Origin: Agrobacterium vitis
GTDB taxonomy: Bacteria; Pseudomonadota; Alphaproteobacteria; Rhizobiales; Rhizobiaceae
NCBI RefSeq assembly: GCF_013426735.1
Contig: NZ_AP023273.1
Coordinates: forward strand, 930,001 to 994,000
Direction: 5' to 3'
Length of the DNA: 64,000 nucleotides
Each line of letters begins with the position of its first letter. Position 1 is the first letter of the stretch. The notes beneath the pieces are model-generated. The model worked only from the letters and a program-made list of their open reading frames with translations. It was not told the origin of the DNA and made no database searches. The position numbers and the translations under genes are program-made. Positions 61,001-64,000 of this stretch are shown here, piece by piece.

Positions 61001-62156
61001 CGCTGGCGATACCGTGCGCCAGTCCCCGCAAGGCCATGTCTGTGGAGATCGGCTCCAGACCATCCCGCTGCTTCAAGGACGCCAGAGTTTGTGCCTCCAG
61101 CTGCATGCCGCCTGCGGCCCAATATCCCCAGTTAAACGTCACACTTTGCCCGCGCCGCAAGCCCTGCTGCACAAGCCGTTGGCGCTCAGTCAGAAAGCCG
61201 TCCAGCATTCCGTTGGCGAAAGCATAAAGCGCTTGACCTTCATTGCCGCACACCGAAGCGAGCGAGGAAAAGCCTGCGAAGACCTGAAGGGGATCATCAC
61301 GGGTTGCCGCGTCCAGATCACGGGCCAAACCTAGCTTGGCGCGCAGGATCGGCCTGGATGACGGCATGCCCGATCCGGCCAGCAGACCGTCTGCCCGCAA
61401 CCCGGCCGTATGCAACACCGCAGAAATGGGACCAGCGACGGCACGGCATGATGTGAGCGCCAAGGCCAGTGCATCGGCATCCTGTGGGTCAGTCAGCCAG
61501 GTCGCAGTGATAGCGTGATCACGCAACAAGGATAAAAGCCGATCCGTTTCAGGCGAAGGATGCGACCGACCGATCAGGGTTACACCGGAAACAGACGCCC
61601 CCTGCTCCAGGAATGCTCGGGACAAGAGGTGGGTTATGGAACCATTGCCGCCAGTGAGCACGATATGGCCCCGTGGCTGCCAGGCCGCCAGAGGCGATGC
61701 GCCAGCACAAGGTTCGCTTGCCGCCGGGCCGAACTGGCGCACCAGAGGACGTCCCGCAGCCGTTGTTGCCCGGGCATCGACGAAAACCTCGTCCGGCACG
61801 GTTTCGGCCAAGGCTTGCATGCGCTCGGCAGGGACCGGGTCCAGAAGCAGAATTTGAACAGCAGCGTCAGGCGCTTCGATGCTCAGGCACCGCGCCATAG
61901 CGCACAATCCATAAGCCAGCAGCGGATCGGTGGTGACGATCTGGGTTGCCGGTTGGCCCGATATCATCCGCGCCATAGCGGTAAAGAATTCAAGCGTATC
62001 CTGTCCGACGTCCTGCGCGTCAGCCGACACCGACAACCGTAGAGCGGCCCGCCAGTCTGCCGGGCATTCTCCGGTAACCAGATGACGAACGGGCCGAAAT
62101 GGGCCGCGACCGGACGGTGCCCAACGGGCTGGGAAGAGGTTAACTTGCCCTATCAT
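41190..62156 (-). CDS. Trans-AT polyketide megasynthase, 6,988 residues
   Basis: A giant multimodular type I PKS of roughly 740 kDa. Domain order with rough residues: KR1 (164-390), ACP1 (426-503), KS1 (539-961), ACP2 (1226-1303), KS2 (1353-1760), DH1 (1913-2156), KR2 (2361-2570), C-methyltransferase (2720-2963), ACP3 (3020-3096), KS3 (3138-3536), ACP4 (3690-3760), KS4 (3781-4201), KR3 (4538-4753), ACP5 (4800-4876), KS5 (4906-5350), DH2 (5513-5783), four tandem ACPs (about 5900-6330), KS6 (6368-6803), linker. There is no acyltransferase (no GHSxG serine motif) and no thioesterase, so malonyl units must come from a separate AT not in the window. All six KS keep the Cys-His-His triad. The ATG overlaps the upstream PKS stop by 4 bp. 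The product is unknown. Confidence 0.95.
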   Translation of the reverse strand: MIGQVNLFPARWAPSGRGPFRPVRHLVTGECPADWRAALRLSVSADAQDVGQDTLEFFTAMARMISGQPATQIVTTDPLLAYGLCAMARCLSIEAPDAAVQILLLDPVPAERMQALAETVPDEVFVDARATTAAGRPLVRQFGPAASEPCAGASPLAAWQPRGHIVLTGGNGSITHLLSRAFLEQGASVSGVTLIGRSHPSPETDRLLSLLRDHAITATWLTDPQDADALALALTSCRAVAGPISAVLHTAGLRADGLLAGSGMPSSRPILRAKLGLARDLDAATRDDPLQVFAGFSSLASVCGNEGQALYAFANGMLDGFLTERQRLVQQGLRRGQSVTFNWGYWAAGGMQLEAQTLASLKQRDGLEPISTDMALRGLAHGIASGAQQIAVACGDRDRILERLNRAANGRAAVPASPGRTTQTSNSDMVHAVALRLRAVLGEACGRQPEEIDLLEPFTAYGVDSLMIVTVMQRLRPVFGDLPRAVMFEHGTVERMARWLSETHAAAAQGWTGYRGEQIAACDATKVSFEPILSAGSDADDIVIVGMAGQFADAPDLEHFWQNLLAGHDAISEVPADRWDIDAHFDADPSRAHAGYSYARWGGFLDRFADFDPTFFGMTPREAIETDPQERLFLTAAWHALEDACLPPAVLFDRLGGSVGVFAGVTKADHARLGSRRHADGSVVHPRASFSSVANRVSFALDLRGPSVPVDTMCSSSLTALHQAREAILRGECAMALAGGVNLYQHPSSYAELCQSGMLARDGRCRSFGAGGTGFVPGEGVACLVLTTRRTAVDLGLRIEAVLRATAVNHGGAANGYTVPNPAAQRALAETVLRVAMCRSQDIGYVEAHGTGTALGDPIEVESLTAAFAGSGEGQCYLGSVKSNIGHLEAAAGCSGVIKSILQMRHGLIVPTLHSATTNSDIDFSRTPFRLPQGVSAWTGPRRAIINSFGAGGANACALIEAVPSQTPITSGKGADLPNILVLSAKTRPALLQQVANLLDWLQGQHSAAGDLDAARQLVALRLGVDASDILPDACLAELGLTADDLRWLALETNAGHLTLDSRLCDLADPAYSNWSVDLQALCYSLQKGRVAMPVRLAIPVASVGEAEQALRAILANPDAAEISEIARTDRADLERLAANPAFKQIAQTQLAQRHLTRIAGLWRRGVVLDWEGLYVSRPQLLSLPGYPFETRRLWMGDLPETQTAAPPPVVTDGQAISSELAIPSMMDLAMIIDELRLVLSQTMDISIEEIDDTQSFADYGLDSILGIRFVDAVNRALATAIKTTAIFDYPTLQRLAAHVLDKAPVSKIPVSKTPALKAPVRAAEPLSVSGSVPAISVLAAREPVAASAGRYDGPIAIIGQSGRYPDAADLRSYWANLISGHKAVRPVSRWPLPPSVRCRQGGFLDAIDQFDATFFNISGAEARYMDPQQRLLLEESWQALEQAGYVGDAIAGERCGIYVGCYTGDYQDLFTATPSAQSLWGNMGSVIPARIAYHLDLRGPAMAFDTACSSSLVAVDAACKALLQGEVDMAVAGGIFLQVTPRLYLAADRAGMLSPTGESYSFDARADGFVPGEGVGVVVLKRLADAVCVGDVILATIEGSAVNSNGKTNGLIAPSSRAQADLLRTCYRNAGVNPAEIGMIEAHGTGTSLGDPIEFDALKEVFENVRATPVALTSVKPAIGHAQFAAGIASLQKAVLSLQSGVIPANLLHERENPLLGLAQSGFTVPVVNTAWMPGQARLAGVSSFGASGTNAHIILREAPPCRDGLYHADSYPVVVSARSAATLAALVRNLADWCEGNPDAALGDVAYTLMAGRMHFEQRCGFEARSLADLLAQMRAWLAGEALPPARQHAATLADFVAGKAPQWQVLFPQDRPCRIALPGAVFERQSYWVGEAPPQDMAAFTLRRLDKGTFAVDLTAESPLLRDHHVSGLPVLPGFALPEMIRQAMSAIDGKDVIALTIRDLCWLRAIDVSVIDGLRLDIEPDRLGHGSRVKFSSGEIVLAQAQVLRHADAKQPLTIAQDGVVVASDRIRDRLVSGGIVHGPSMQALVSVKQAGYGATAQLAAPSGPVLPLSPVLLDSAVQAATVFGDGAATTMPFAVEDITLVVPAADQMTAYLVAPRAMGMGTLGGLDIDLVLPDGRVAIHLRGITARPIPTPEALPVAPVAAQSGDTTHALLPVWTQTRCDAAAETLLPEVVFHPDDCPVPAELWPTVPRVPLSSMQEWVRCDRIGLWVSGQPVPLITAEKALLAQVLQLVQAVLAAGGEARAISWTVLTQHALHFANAVSTGYGASLPGLFGSLAREYQAWAVRMADLDSPLGVNPEILPDRRVLLSRDGLWLEQGLQRLARLPLSDAPYRDGSVYVVIGGAGGVARQWSKHVLSHASAQLVWLGRSPLDAAILGHLERFSSLGSRPLYLQADARDVAALASARTEILARFGRIDGVVHSAITLADGGLAGMDWPRMDAALSAKLDTLDNMIAVFGGDMREFGLVFSSLQSFARMPGQGNYAAACTFTDSFALEQASRLGLPIKVVNWGYWADAGIVATEEHRRRMQRFGQLGLNAEHAFAALDALISGGPGQMAIAELQIGAKVTTERDSISENAVLSTVLADGHAPALMVGLDLSDASGRWRPIHARLGAQMDRFDPEMTDILAASVKAAGLLHPEARAHVRGLPGIFAKWWNETARVLTQARYLTADGHPDRPCPSMDEALARWQSATAAVADEPDLRDHVRLAEAMLRGLPHILEGRVPATQFMFPDGRFDLVNGVYHGNSVADFFNDLLADAVEAAVRARIALDPQVRLRMAEVGAGTGGTARVLFKRLQPYAANIEEYLFTDLSKAFLINAKQNYLQQAPYLKTRIFDVSKPPHVQGLDAGRYDIAVATNVLHATRDILQSLSHTKALLRQNGLILVNELIQKSLFSHLTFGLLEGWWAYDDPHMRLEGTPALSSARWRTVLAMAGFRPVARLCPEAEVLTQQVFIGQSDGAIVTNRLPDAPPKVVQTAVSAPEKLLSKPFAAPEASPAAAVDLRRYLRAKLSAAIEVDEARIEDEAAFERYGVDSILILQIVDALRPDFPKITSTVLFEYNSVARLSEYLARTQPDAVRKLALAGAPLAAVAPVMMSQPAIAQQFPAIAPARSSSRDVAIIGLAGQFAGCRNLEELWETVGGGETLFRPAPEDGRAWPSRDPQPAGYMDGADQFDPLFFAISPAEALQMDPQERIFLKTAYHAIENAGYAPQALSRQGRVAVLAGVMNAHYPTRAAFWSLANRLSFLFDFKGPSISCDTACSSSGAALVLALDMLRSGRCDLAIAGGVNVISHPRHLGNLAALGIQSRQGQILPFAAEADGMLSGEGVGVVVLKTLDRALADGDRIEAVLRGGALNSGGRSSSYTAPSPAAHAEVITLALADAGVTADRISLVEAHGTGTRLGDPIEVEGLRRALGKDTQCAVSSIKANIGHTESAAAMAGLFKIIAQMREGQIAPVPYLGQANPEIDLSDCGLYFPRDAQSWPAKQGYERLAGLSSFGAGGANAHLVIAEAPSVLQQLPDIAGRWIVPLSARSSAQLQILARGLLDRIESGNAPRLVDIAFTLQMGRDSQPTRWLCEVSDLSGLATALRVFLAERAQPAGSATHPLAQAWLKGDVVDWASLWSDQIVRRVALPVYPFAVESYWLGETTSETAVTDVVPTPVTASRKPALELVVDAVGQILGIAPDRLDADAPLDSYGLDSVMVIRATDRLEAVFGPLAKTLFYEYRSLNALADHLSQTFGNSLPLASPTRVAERTEDDPIAIIGLAGRYPQAETLEDFWQVLSTGRDCISTVPAERWDHDRFYSSTRAAGKTRSRWGGFLNGVDLFDAAFFGILPKDADLTDPQERLFVETAWHALEDAGHCPESLSQNGKVGVFVGVMYSEYQLLGAQETALGHPTALSASPASIANRISYLFDFQGPSMAVDTMCASSLTAIHLAVRAIRSGECSAAIAGGVNLSLHPNKYLMMAHGGFEATDGRCRSFGAGGTGYVPSEGVGAVVLKPLSKALADGDPVWAVIRGSAVNHGGRSNGYTVPDPVAQSATIHDALVDGQVDPAAISYVECHGTGTALGDPIEIAGLKRVFAAGQTLALGSVKSNIGHCESAAGVAGLTKVILQMQHRMRVPSLHSDHLNPDLAIEGTGFVIDQSLTPWTAAGGRLLAGISSFGAGGSNAHLVLEEAPKAKPATLTPAGPFALVLSARSPEQIAQMATALADRLAKDHPSLEAVAYTLQTGRRPQPVRAGVIVASVDEAIFALRQLSQGALSAITGDDLTAHSLRRWLAGERVDWHALYQTPPQRVHLPLYPFARKSYWGVPRKNEPPAVVEPVAAPTQRLAEPAFRHAQTAQSGLAALPSAMLTLFHPVWSRDESPTMRSDAAEYVHNRLVVDLTGRMKTNGDMCMSLPLTSPEQLVEQLVAKLGPMMAGAKTPRLVQFALPTDMAPLSSALAAFAGTLSQERRELATQVVELGVPSWSDNLEQLMAEQAATADAVIRLRNDWRFIRHLQSIDLPSQSMSPPRGLVVISGGMGGLGQIFSADIAARSPDTPILLLGRRALDAAMEAKLRQIGAHRMSYATVDITDAQAVAVAIANARDEFGPVEMVIHSAGILRDSMVMSKSPADARMVVATKVAGVQALDQATQNDPLLAFVLCSSLAGVTGNVGQADYAFGNAWLDGFAAVRQGPGRTLSLNWPLWAEGGMTVPAAVRGRMLDGYGLLPMPAVAGLEAMWRCLSLVERQVIVAFGQSERIVDTLDGGSARRTKGQDNPVTVAPVAAVATLDAASAINAVLTELVAEILRVPVSEVQSDAELSDYGFDSIALTDLAEKCTGRLGVPINPSLFYSFGTLRAVAGHLATEIGNVRTPDVSDMEKESPRDQAYAAPQALTQETDDAVAIVGMSGAFPGAPDIATFWRNLVEGRAVISEIPPERWDWRALMGDPKTEQGKTDIRWGGFLDDIASFDPLFFGISPREAETMDPHQRLLLTHAWRAIENAGMDPAALSGTNTAVFMATAASEYAAMAREAGLVLQQKSASGVVGSLGPNRISHFLNLAGPSEPVETACSSGLVALHRAVEAIRGGCEGALVGAVNTMLMPHAHISFARSGMLSPDGQCRSFAADANGYVRSEGVAVLLLRNMRDARREGLPVYGVIRATGVNHGGRSVSLFAPNAKAQARLISDVMLASDIDPATVTAIEAHGTGTLVGDPIEIEGLKQGFDLAVSRSGRHGPQPGQIALSSVKSWIGHGEVAAGMAGLIKLLLEMRDGVLIPDANRSRVNPAIRLDGTPFRLVDKSEPWTRIKGEGGQALPRRAGISSFGFGGVNAHAVIEEAPPSVRRQSRSNGPEVIVLSAQSSDALMATARQLLNWTQTQPSEPAFDSLAATLQIGRSALRHRLAFSAGSITEMCQRLSEVVNGTADKTTVFFGVESRNANLGPSDAAALPDQLARDWVVGRAVRWPDRPVGLPRLALPPTAMDMRRCWFTGGPETLAPVSATVPDKAINAASANGGLMARTPEQHAGGAVYAALFDATAAFVQDHRVQDDAVLPGAAYAAMVHAAASNYFGSTVLTIRDLSFERMARAGDLSPPLTLRLSNEHADSSKFSVESASGVHARGRVARLGYGQQRRIDLAAYRARVSAQLDGRAFYDLFARMGLNYGPGFRLIEGAVGGDGFVLTMLKQVWPHDNGYACLHLPPNLLDAALQSTLGFTLMQTMNSVQLMVPVKINRIDIYAPLGTDIVVLAQQSPDSGGRACDIAMCAPDGTVLVDLHGFIAARVGPVPTGGGRSHPAGLPVRPPAVAEAKAEAHLQKRISKVVAELAHMAMDELPSGATAAEFEQDCDIPGKSTGRLSPNLGAGVTSTTVFDHSVGAALSSGTAPMQAGVMRSSARPAPDAAIQNAVIKMIADIVHLLPSDLTDDTAFSEIGLDSIAFTELAGRLSVLLCEDISPTILYECATIEALLRRVADVQQIAEAKSDMAAATSPAPQASLTSDLLEIVAGLAHLSAADLDSEAAFADLGFDSVNYAELTARIKASFDVTIEPHEFYGLTNVTALAARLAQDVQAAYAPTAAVPVRASPPGVPAVVATVVETAAEFEQDCDIPDKSTGRLSPNLGEGATSTTVFDHSVGAALSSGTAPMQAGVMRSSARPAPDAAIQNAVIKMIADIVHLLPSDLTDDTAFSEIGLDSIAFTELAGRLSVLLCEDISPTILYECATIEALLRRVADVQQIAEAKSDMAAATPPAPQASLTSDLLEIVAGLAHLSAADLDSEAAFADLGFDSVNYAELTARIKASFDVTIEPHEFYGLTNVTALAARLAQDVQAAYAPTAAVPVRASPPGVPAVVATVVETAASKLSEQGIDGFAIIGMSGKFPGAADPQSLWQNMLAGKNAITRPPEWRWDWKRIDGDPRLSPGRTNVHWGGFIDGLADFDPAFFGLSGAEAEIMDPQQRLMMMHVWSALESAGYAPRSLGGSKTGLYMGVSSASYSMMVDRAGRSTDPRWVMGNVASMGLNRISHMLDLRGPSEPFETACSSSLVALHRGIEDLRSGVCDMIVAGGVNAMPNEDLHVAFSAAGMLSVDGACKTFDKDANGYVRGEGIGVVVLRRLQDAMRDGNEILGVIRATGVRHAGRAVSLTAPNPQSQAALIHEVIDRSGMDPATISYIEAHGTGTALGDPIEIEGLKSAFDSARKDSPCQPGFCAIGTVKTHVGHLEIAAGVTGLIKVLLQMKHRQIVGNLHCRNVNPLLRLEGSPFRLAKDTESWTPTDADGHPLPLRAGISSFGFGGVNAHVLVEEPPALSHDASVDLAPQAVLLSAATEAALRAQVENLSAWIADRPWTLTEAGLLARIAVTLQDGRDGMTYRLAMVVRDVDHLAVTLRAWLDGHLAPADASVYAGQARRKQRLMRADDLHSLVAKWARARDLRRASEAWVEGLSVDWQAFRDRPVRKLCLPTYPFECKPYWVGTVLVPPVEPPFAAVQLAD
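43078..44625 (-). repeat. 774-bp tandem direct duplication inside the PKS gene (two carrier-protein pairs)
   Basis: Copies at 43078-43851 and 43852-44625 are head to tail, each exactly 774 bp (258 codons) and each encoding two ACPs plus linker. Comparing them by eye I count nine substitutions and no indel, about 98.8% identity. The stretch around the first ACP, roughly 400 bp, is identical. The 9-mer GCAGCGGTC occurs at the start of each copy and again at 44626, marking the joints. Confidence 0.95.
43180..47440 (-). other. PKS module KS5-DH2 followed by four tandem ACPs
   Basis: KS5 has ETACSSG, EAHGTGT and SWIGHGE. DH2 has FVQDHRVQDDAVLPG, where the glycine of HxxxGxxxxP is Asp, and LLDAALQ with the catalytic Asp. 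There is no KR, so DH2 probably acts on the hydroxyl made by the preceding KS4-KR3-ACP5 module. After DH2 comes a short ACP stub (ISKVVAELAHMAMDEL, 44640-44715), then two ACP pairs (IGLDSIAFTEL and LGFDSVNYAEL, each twice). None has the tryptophan that marks beta-branching ACPs. Confidence 0.85.
47530..50815 (-). other. PKS module KS4-KR3-ACP5
   Basis: KS4 has DTMCASSL and ECHGTGT. KR3 has a complete cofactor motif SGGMGGLGQI and an intact Ser/Tyr/Asn set (VLCSSLAGV, DYAFGNAWLD). HSAGILRDS places an Asp at the third position of the LDD region, which in other KRs goes with a D-configured (B-type) alcohol. ACP5 has YGFDSIAL. Confidence 0.85.
50880..52745 (-). other. PKS module KS3-ACP4
   Basis: KS3 keeps the triad (DTACSSSG, EAHGTGT, ANIGHTE) and is followed only by a linker and ACP4 (YGLDSVMVI). 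No processing domain is present, so no reduction in cis is expected. The KS active-site surround (SSSGAALVLA) differs from the other KS domains, which have SSSL or ASSL; this may reflect a different accepted intermediate. Confidence 0.85.
52870..58098 (-). other. PKS module KS2-DH1-KR2-cMT-ACP3
   Basis: The largest module. KS2 has DTACSSSL. DH1 has the catalytic His in DHHVSGLPVLPG and the Asp in LLDSAVQ, both intact. KR2 has IGGAGGVARQ (final glycine replaced by Ala) and GNYAAACTF, where the usual Asn four residues after Tyr is Cys. The methyltransferase has the SAM motif VGAGTGGT and should alpha-methylate. ACP3 has YGVDSILIL. If KR2 works, the unit is an alpha-methyl enoyl; if not, an alpha-methyl beta-keto unit. 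Confidence 0.85.
58250..60542 (-). other. PKS module KS1-ACP2 with ACP-like insertion in the linker
   Basis: KS1 has DTMCSSSL, EAHGTGT and SNIGHLE. No reductive domain follows, so the beta-keto group should be kept or handled in trans. The post-KS linker contains an extra stretch at about 1016-1056 (LVALRLGVDASDILPDACLAELGLTADDLRWLALE). It looks like the first half of a carrier protein but has no attachment serine. ACP2 carries YGLDSILGIRF. Confidence 0.8.
60650..61668 (-). other. PKS domains: KR1-ACP1, completing the module begun on the upstream protein
   Basis: The megasynthase starts in mid-module. About 160 residues of KR structural subdomain precede the cofactor motif LTGGNGSITHLL. The catalytic Ser is in FAGFSSLASV and the Tyr/Asn in YAFANGML. 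ACP1 has its phosphopantetheine serine in YGVDSLMIV. The upstream protein ends with a KS, so together they make one KS-KR-ACP module split over two polypeptides, a known habit of trans-AT systems. A beta-hydroxyl is the expected output. Confidence 0.85.
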
Positions 62157-64000
62157 ATTACATCCTCGGATACGCGAAGCAGGGCTTCGGCTGCATCGAC
62201 CTGTCCATCAATAAACCGATCAAGAAGATCCATCGTGAACCTGTGGGCAGGGTCCGCTTGCGGCAAGCGCCGGACGGCTGCCTCGGTCACGGAGGCACGG
62301 AACCAATGCGCTTGACCTTCAAACGCATAGATTGGCAGGTGCAAGCGGGATCCTGTCTCATCAAGTGGCAGAATTTCCGCGCCCGCGCACCATGCCGCGG
62401 CTGTGGCGGCATCGGCATTCGGTGGCAGCGATGCTGCGACCCGTGCAGCCGGATCGAAGAGCGGACGACCTGCCACAGCGCCCCGCACCCAACCGCTATC
62501 CTGTCCGACCGCAAGCGCGGCAAGGGCTGTGCGCAGGTCGGACAGATCCCGAGACACAAAGGCCGCGCGTATCCGCATCGGTACTCGCCCCGACTGCAAC
62601 GTATCGGCGAAGCAGTGATGCAGGTCTGCCGTCATCGGCTGACGGTCGATCCAGGCCGAAAGGTCACGTGCCCGTGCCCGAAGGGCGGTTTCAGTCTGCG
62701 CGCTGAGGACAATCAGCCTCGATGACGGTTCCCTTGGTTGCGACTTGCTGGAAACAGGATCATTCGATGCAGGTCCAATCACGACATGGGCGTTCACACC
62801 GCCAAAGCCGAAACTGCTGACACCGGCCAGCGGTCGCTCGGGCGGCCAGTCTTCGGGCTGTGACAGCGTGCGGAAAGGACCCTGAGAAAAGTTCAGATAA
62901 GGGTTTTCAGGCTGCCCCAGAAGGCTTGCGGCAATGCGGCCTCTTTTACGGCACAAAACCAACTTGATGAGACCCGCAATGCCCGCAGCGGCCTCAAGAT
63001 GGCCAATCGCCGGCTTGACCGCCGAAAGCATGATGCTACCCGGCGAAAGAACTCGGCCCGTTGCCGCTGCAAGCTCTGCATAGGCACGGTTCAGGGCATC
63101 CAGTTCGACCGGATCACCCAGTTCCGTGCCGGTGCCATGCGCCTCGACACAGCCGACGCGCGCTGGATCGATGCCAGTCATCGCCGCACGAATGACGGCA
63201 GACTGGGCACCGATCCGAGGGGCTGTGATTGATCCTGCCCGACCACCATGGTTTTCGGCTGAACCATAAATCAACGCATGGATTGGGTCGCCATCCGCCA
63301 TGGCTTGCGCCAGCGGCTTGAGAACCACAACTCCCACGCCTTCGCCACGCACATACCCATTGGCGCGCGCCGAGAATGTTCTGCATTCCCCGTCGGGGCT
63401 CAGCATGCCGCCCTGCATGGGGCCCATGAACCCTTCGGGAGTAAGCGCGATATTGACCCCGCCCGCCAGAGCCAAGGCGCAATCGCCGCGTCGCAATGCG
63501 AGGACCGCCCGGTGGACAGCCACCAACGAACTAGAGCAGGCGGTATCAATCGCCGAACTTGGTCCTGTCAGATCCAGCAGGAACGATATTCTGTTGGCCA
63601 GCATCGCCAAGGATGTGCCCGTCGCTACATATCCGGAGGCCGGGACGCCCGCACGCTGCATCATCTCGCGATAGTCATTGCCGGACACGCCAATAAACAC
63701 GCCTGTTTCCTGCGGCAGGCTGGCAGGAACCAAGGCAGCATCTTCCAAGGCATGCCAAACGGCTTCCAGCATCAGGCGATGCTGGGGGTCAGTCACATCG
63801 GCCTCGGCAGGAGACATCTGGAAAAACTCGGCATCAAAGCGGGCAATATCCGACAGGAAACCACCTTTTGGAGGCAATCCAGCTGCCGCAATGCTCTCAA
63901 GCTCGGCCCTTCCATAGCGGATTTCGGGCATTGAGCTGAGACCGAAGCGAGACGAGAATAGAAGATCGTCAAAAGCCTCCGTTCCGTTGGCACCCGGAAC
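62153..64000 (-). CDS. Trans-AT PKS protein, C-terminal KS (gene runs off the right edge)
   Basis: Partial: the frame is open to the window edge (VPGANGTEAFDDLLFSSRFG precedes the first in-window Met), so the start lies outside. Visible is nearly one whole KS: MSPAEADVTDPQHRLMLE, DTACSSSLVAVHRAV, EAHGTGTELGDP and KPAIGHLEAAAG, with intact Cys-His-His. The post-KS linker follows (YAFEGQAHWFR), then a short helical C-terminus (FTMDLLDRFIDGQVDAAEALLRVSEDV) that may be a docking element. Its stop overlaps the start of the 6,988-residue protein by 4 bp. No AT is present. Confidence 0.93.
   Translation of the reverse strand, partial: VPGANGTEAFDDLLFSSRFGLSSMPEIRYGRAELESIAAAGLPPKGGFLSDIARFDAEFFQMSPAEADVTDPQHRLMLEAVWHALEDAALVPASLPQETGVFIGVSGNDYREMMQRAGVPASGYVATGTSLAMLANRISFLLDLTGPSSAIDTACSSSLVAVHRAVLALRRGDCALALAGGVNIALTPEGFMGPMQGGMLSPDGECRTFSARANGYVRGEGVGVVVLKPLAQAMADGDPIHALIYGSAENHGGRAGSITAPRIGAQSAVIRAAMTGIDPARVGCVEAHGTGTELGDPVELDALNRAYAELAAATGRVLSPGSIMLSAVKPAIGHLEAAAGIAGLIKLVLCRKRGRIAASLLGQPENPYLNFSQGPFRTLSQPEDWPPERPLAGVSSFGFGGVNAHVVIGPASNDPVSSKSQPREPSSRLIVLSAQTETALRARARDLSAWIDRQPMTADLHHCFADTLQSGRVPMRIRAAFVSRDLSDLRTALAALAVGQDSGWVRGAVAGRPLFDPAARVAASLPPNADAATAAAWCAGAEILPLDETGSRLHLPIYAFEGQAHWFRASVTEAAVRRLPQADPAHRFTMDLLDRFIDGQVDAAEALLRVSEDVI

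Overview
The window looks like a chromosomal or megaplasmid segment from an alphaproteobacterium of the family Rhizobiaceae (Agrobacterium/Allorhizobium/Rhizobium group). The main reason is the type VI secretion locus: its gene order and its two TssC paralogues match what I know of the Agrobacterium tumefaciens imp and hcp operons. The regulatory residues TssL Thr14 and the Fha phosphothreonine-binding pair are also in the expected places. The fused SecDF, the ArsR/ACR3/ArsC/ArsH operon and the GC-rich coding style agree with this. No rRNA and no intact tRNA was seen.

Layout. 1-1818: 3' part of kdpD and complete kdpE. 1840-5716: a compact arsenic-resistance operon on the minus strand (arsR, acr3, arsC, arsH, MFS transporter) with a clear ArsR operator. 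5967-9890: an organosulfur-acquisition cluster (sfnG, sfnB, FAD-dependent oxidoreductase). 9939-12458: secDF. 12630-13828: two uncharacterised genes. 14005-36344: a complete core T6SS. Here hcp and clpV face left and tssA-B-C-C2-tagJ-E-F-G-fha-K-L-M-tagF/pppA-ppkA face right, from a shared AT-rich divergent control region. 36493-37635: an outer-membrane polysaccharide-export lipoprotein. 37810-41150: a graveyard of mobile DNA (alcohol dehydrogenase tail, dead IS3 element, two recombinase tails, dead IS630 element, tRNA-like attachment scar, IS6-like end). 41190-64000: one end of a trans-acyltransferase polyketide synthase (PKS) cluster on the minus strand.

The PKS part is the most unusual. 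One gene encodes a protein of 6,988 residues with six ketosynthases and no acyltransferase or thioesterase. It follows, with a 4-bp overlap, a second PKS gene that runs off the right edge. The megasynthase begins in the middle of a module (KR-ACP, completing the ketosynthase that ends the upstream protein) and ends on a bare ketosynthase 42 bp from an IS6-like end. The next subunit is therefore either elsewhere or lost. A 774-bp tandem duplication, differing at 9 positions by my count, turns a pair of carrier proteins into four.

The T6SS genes together describe a contractile injection machine (sheath TssB/TssC, tube Hcp, baseplate TssE/F/G/K, membrane complex TssL/M, recycling ATPase ClpV). 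It is gated by threonine phosphorylation (PpkA kinase, PppA phosphatase fused to the repressor TagF, Fha reader). No VgrG, PAAR or recognisable effector lies in the window.
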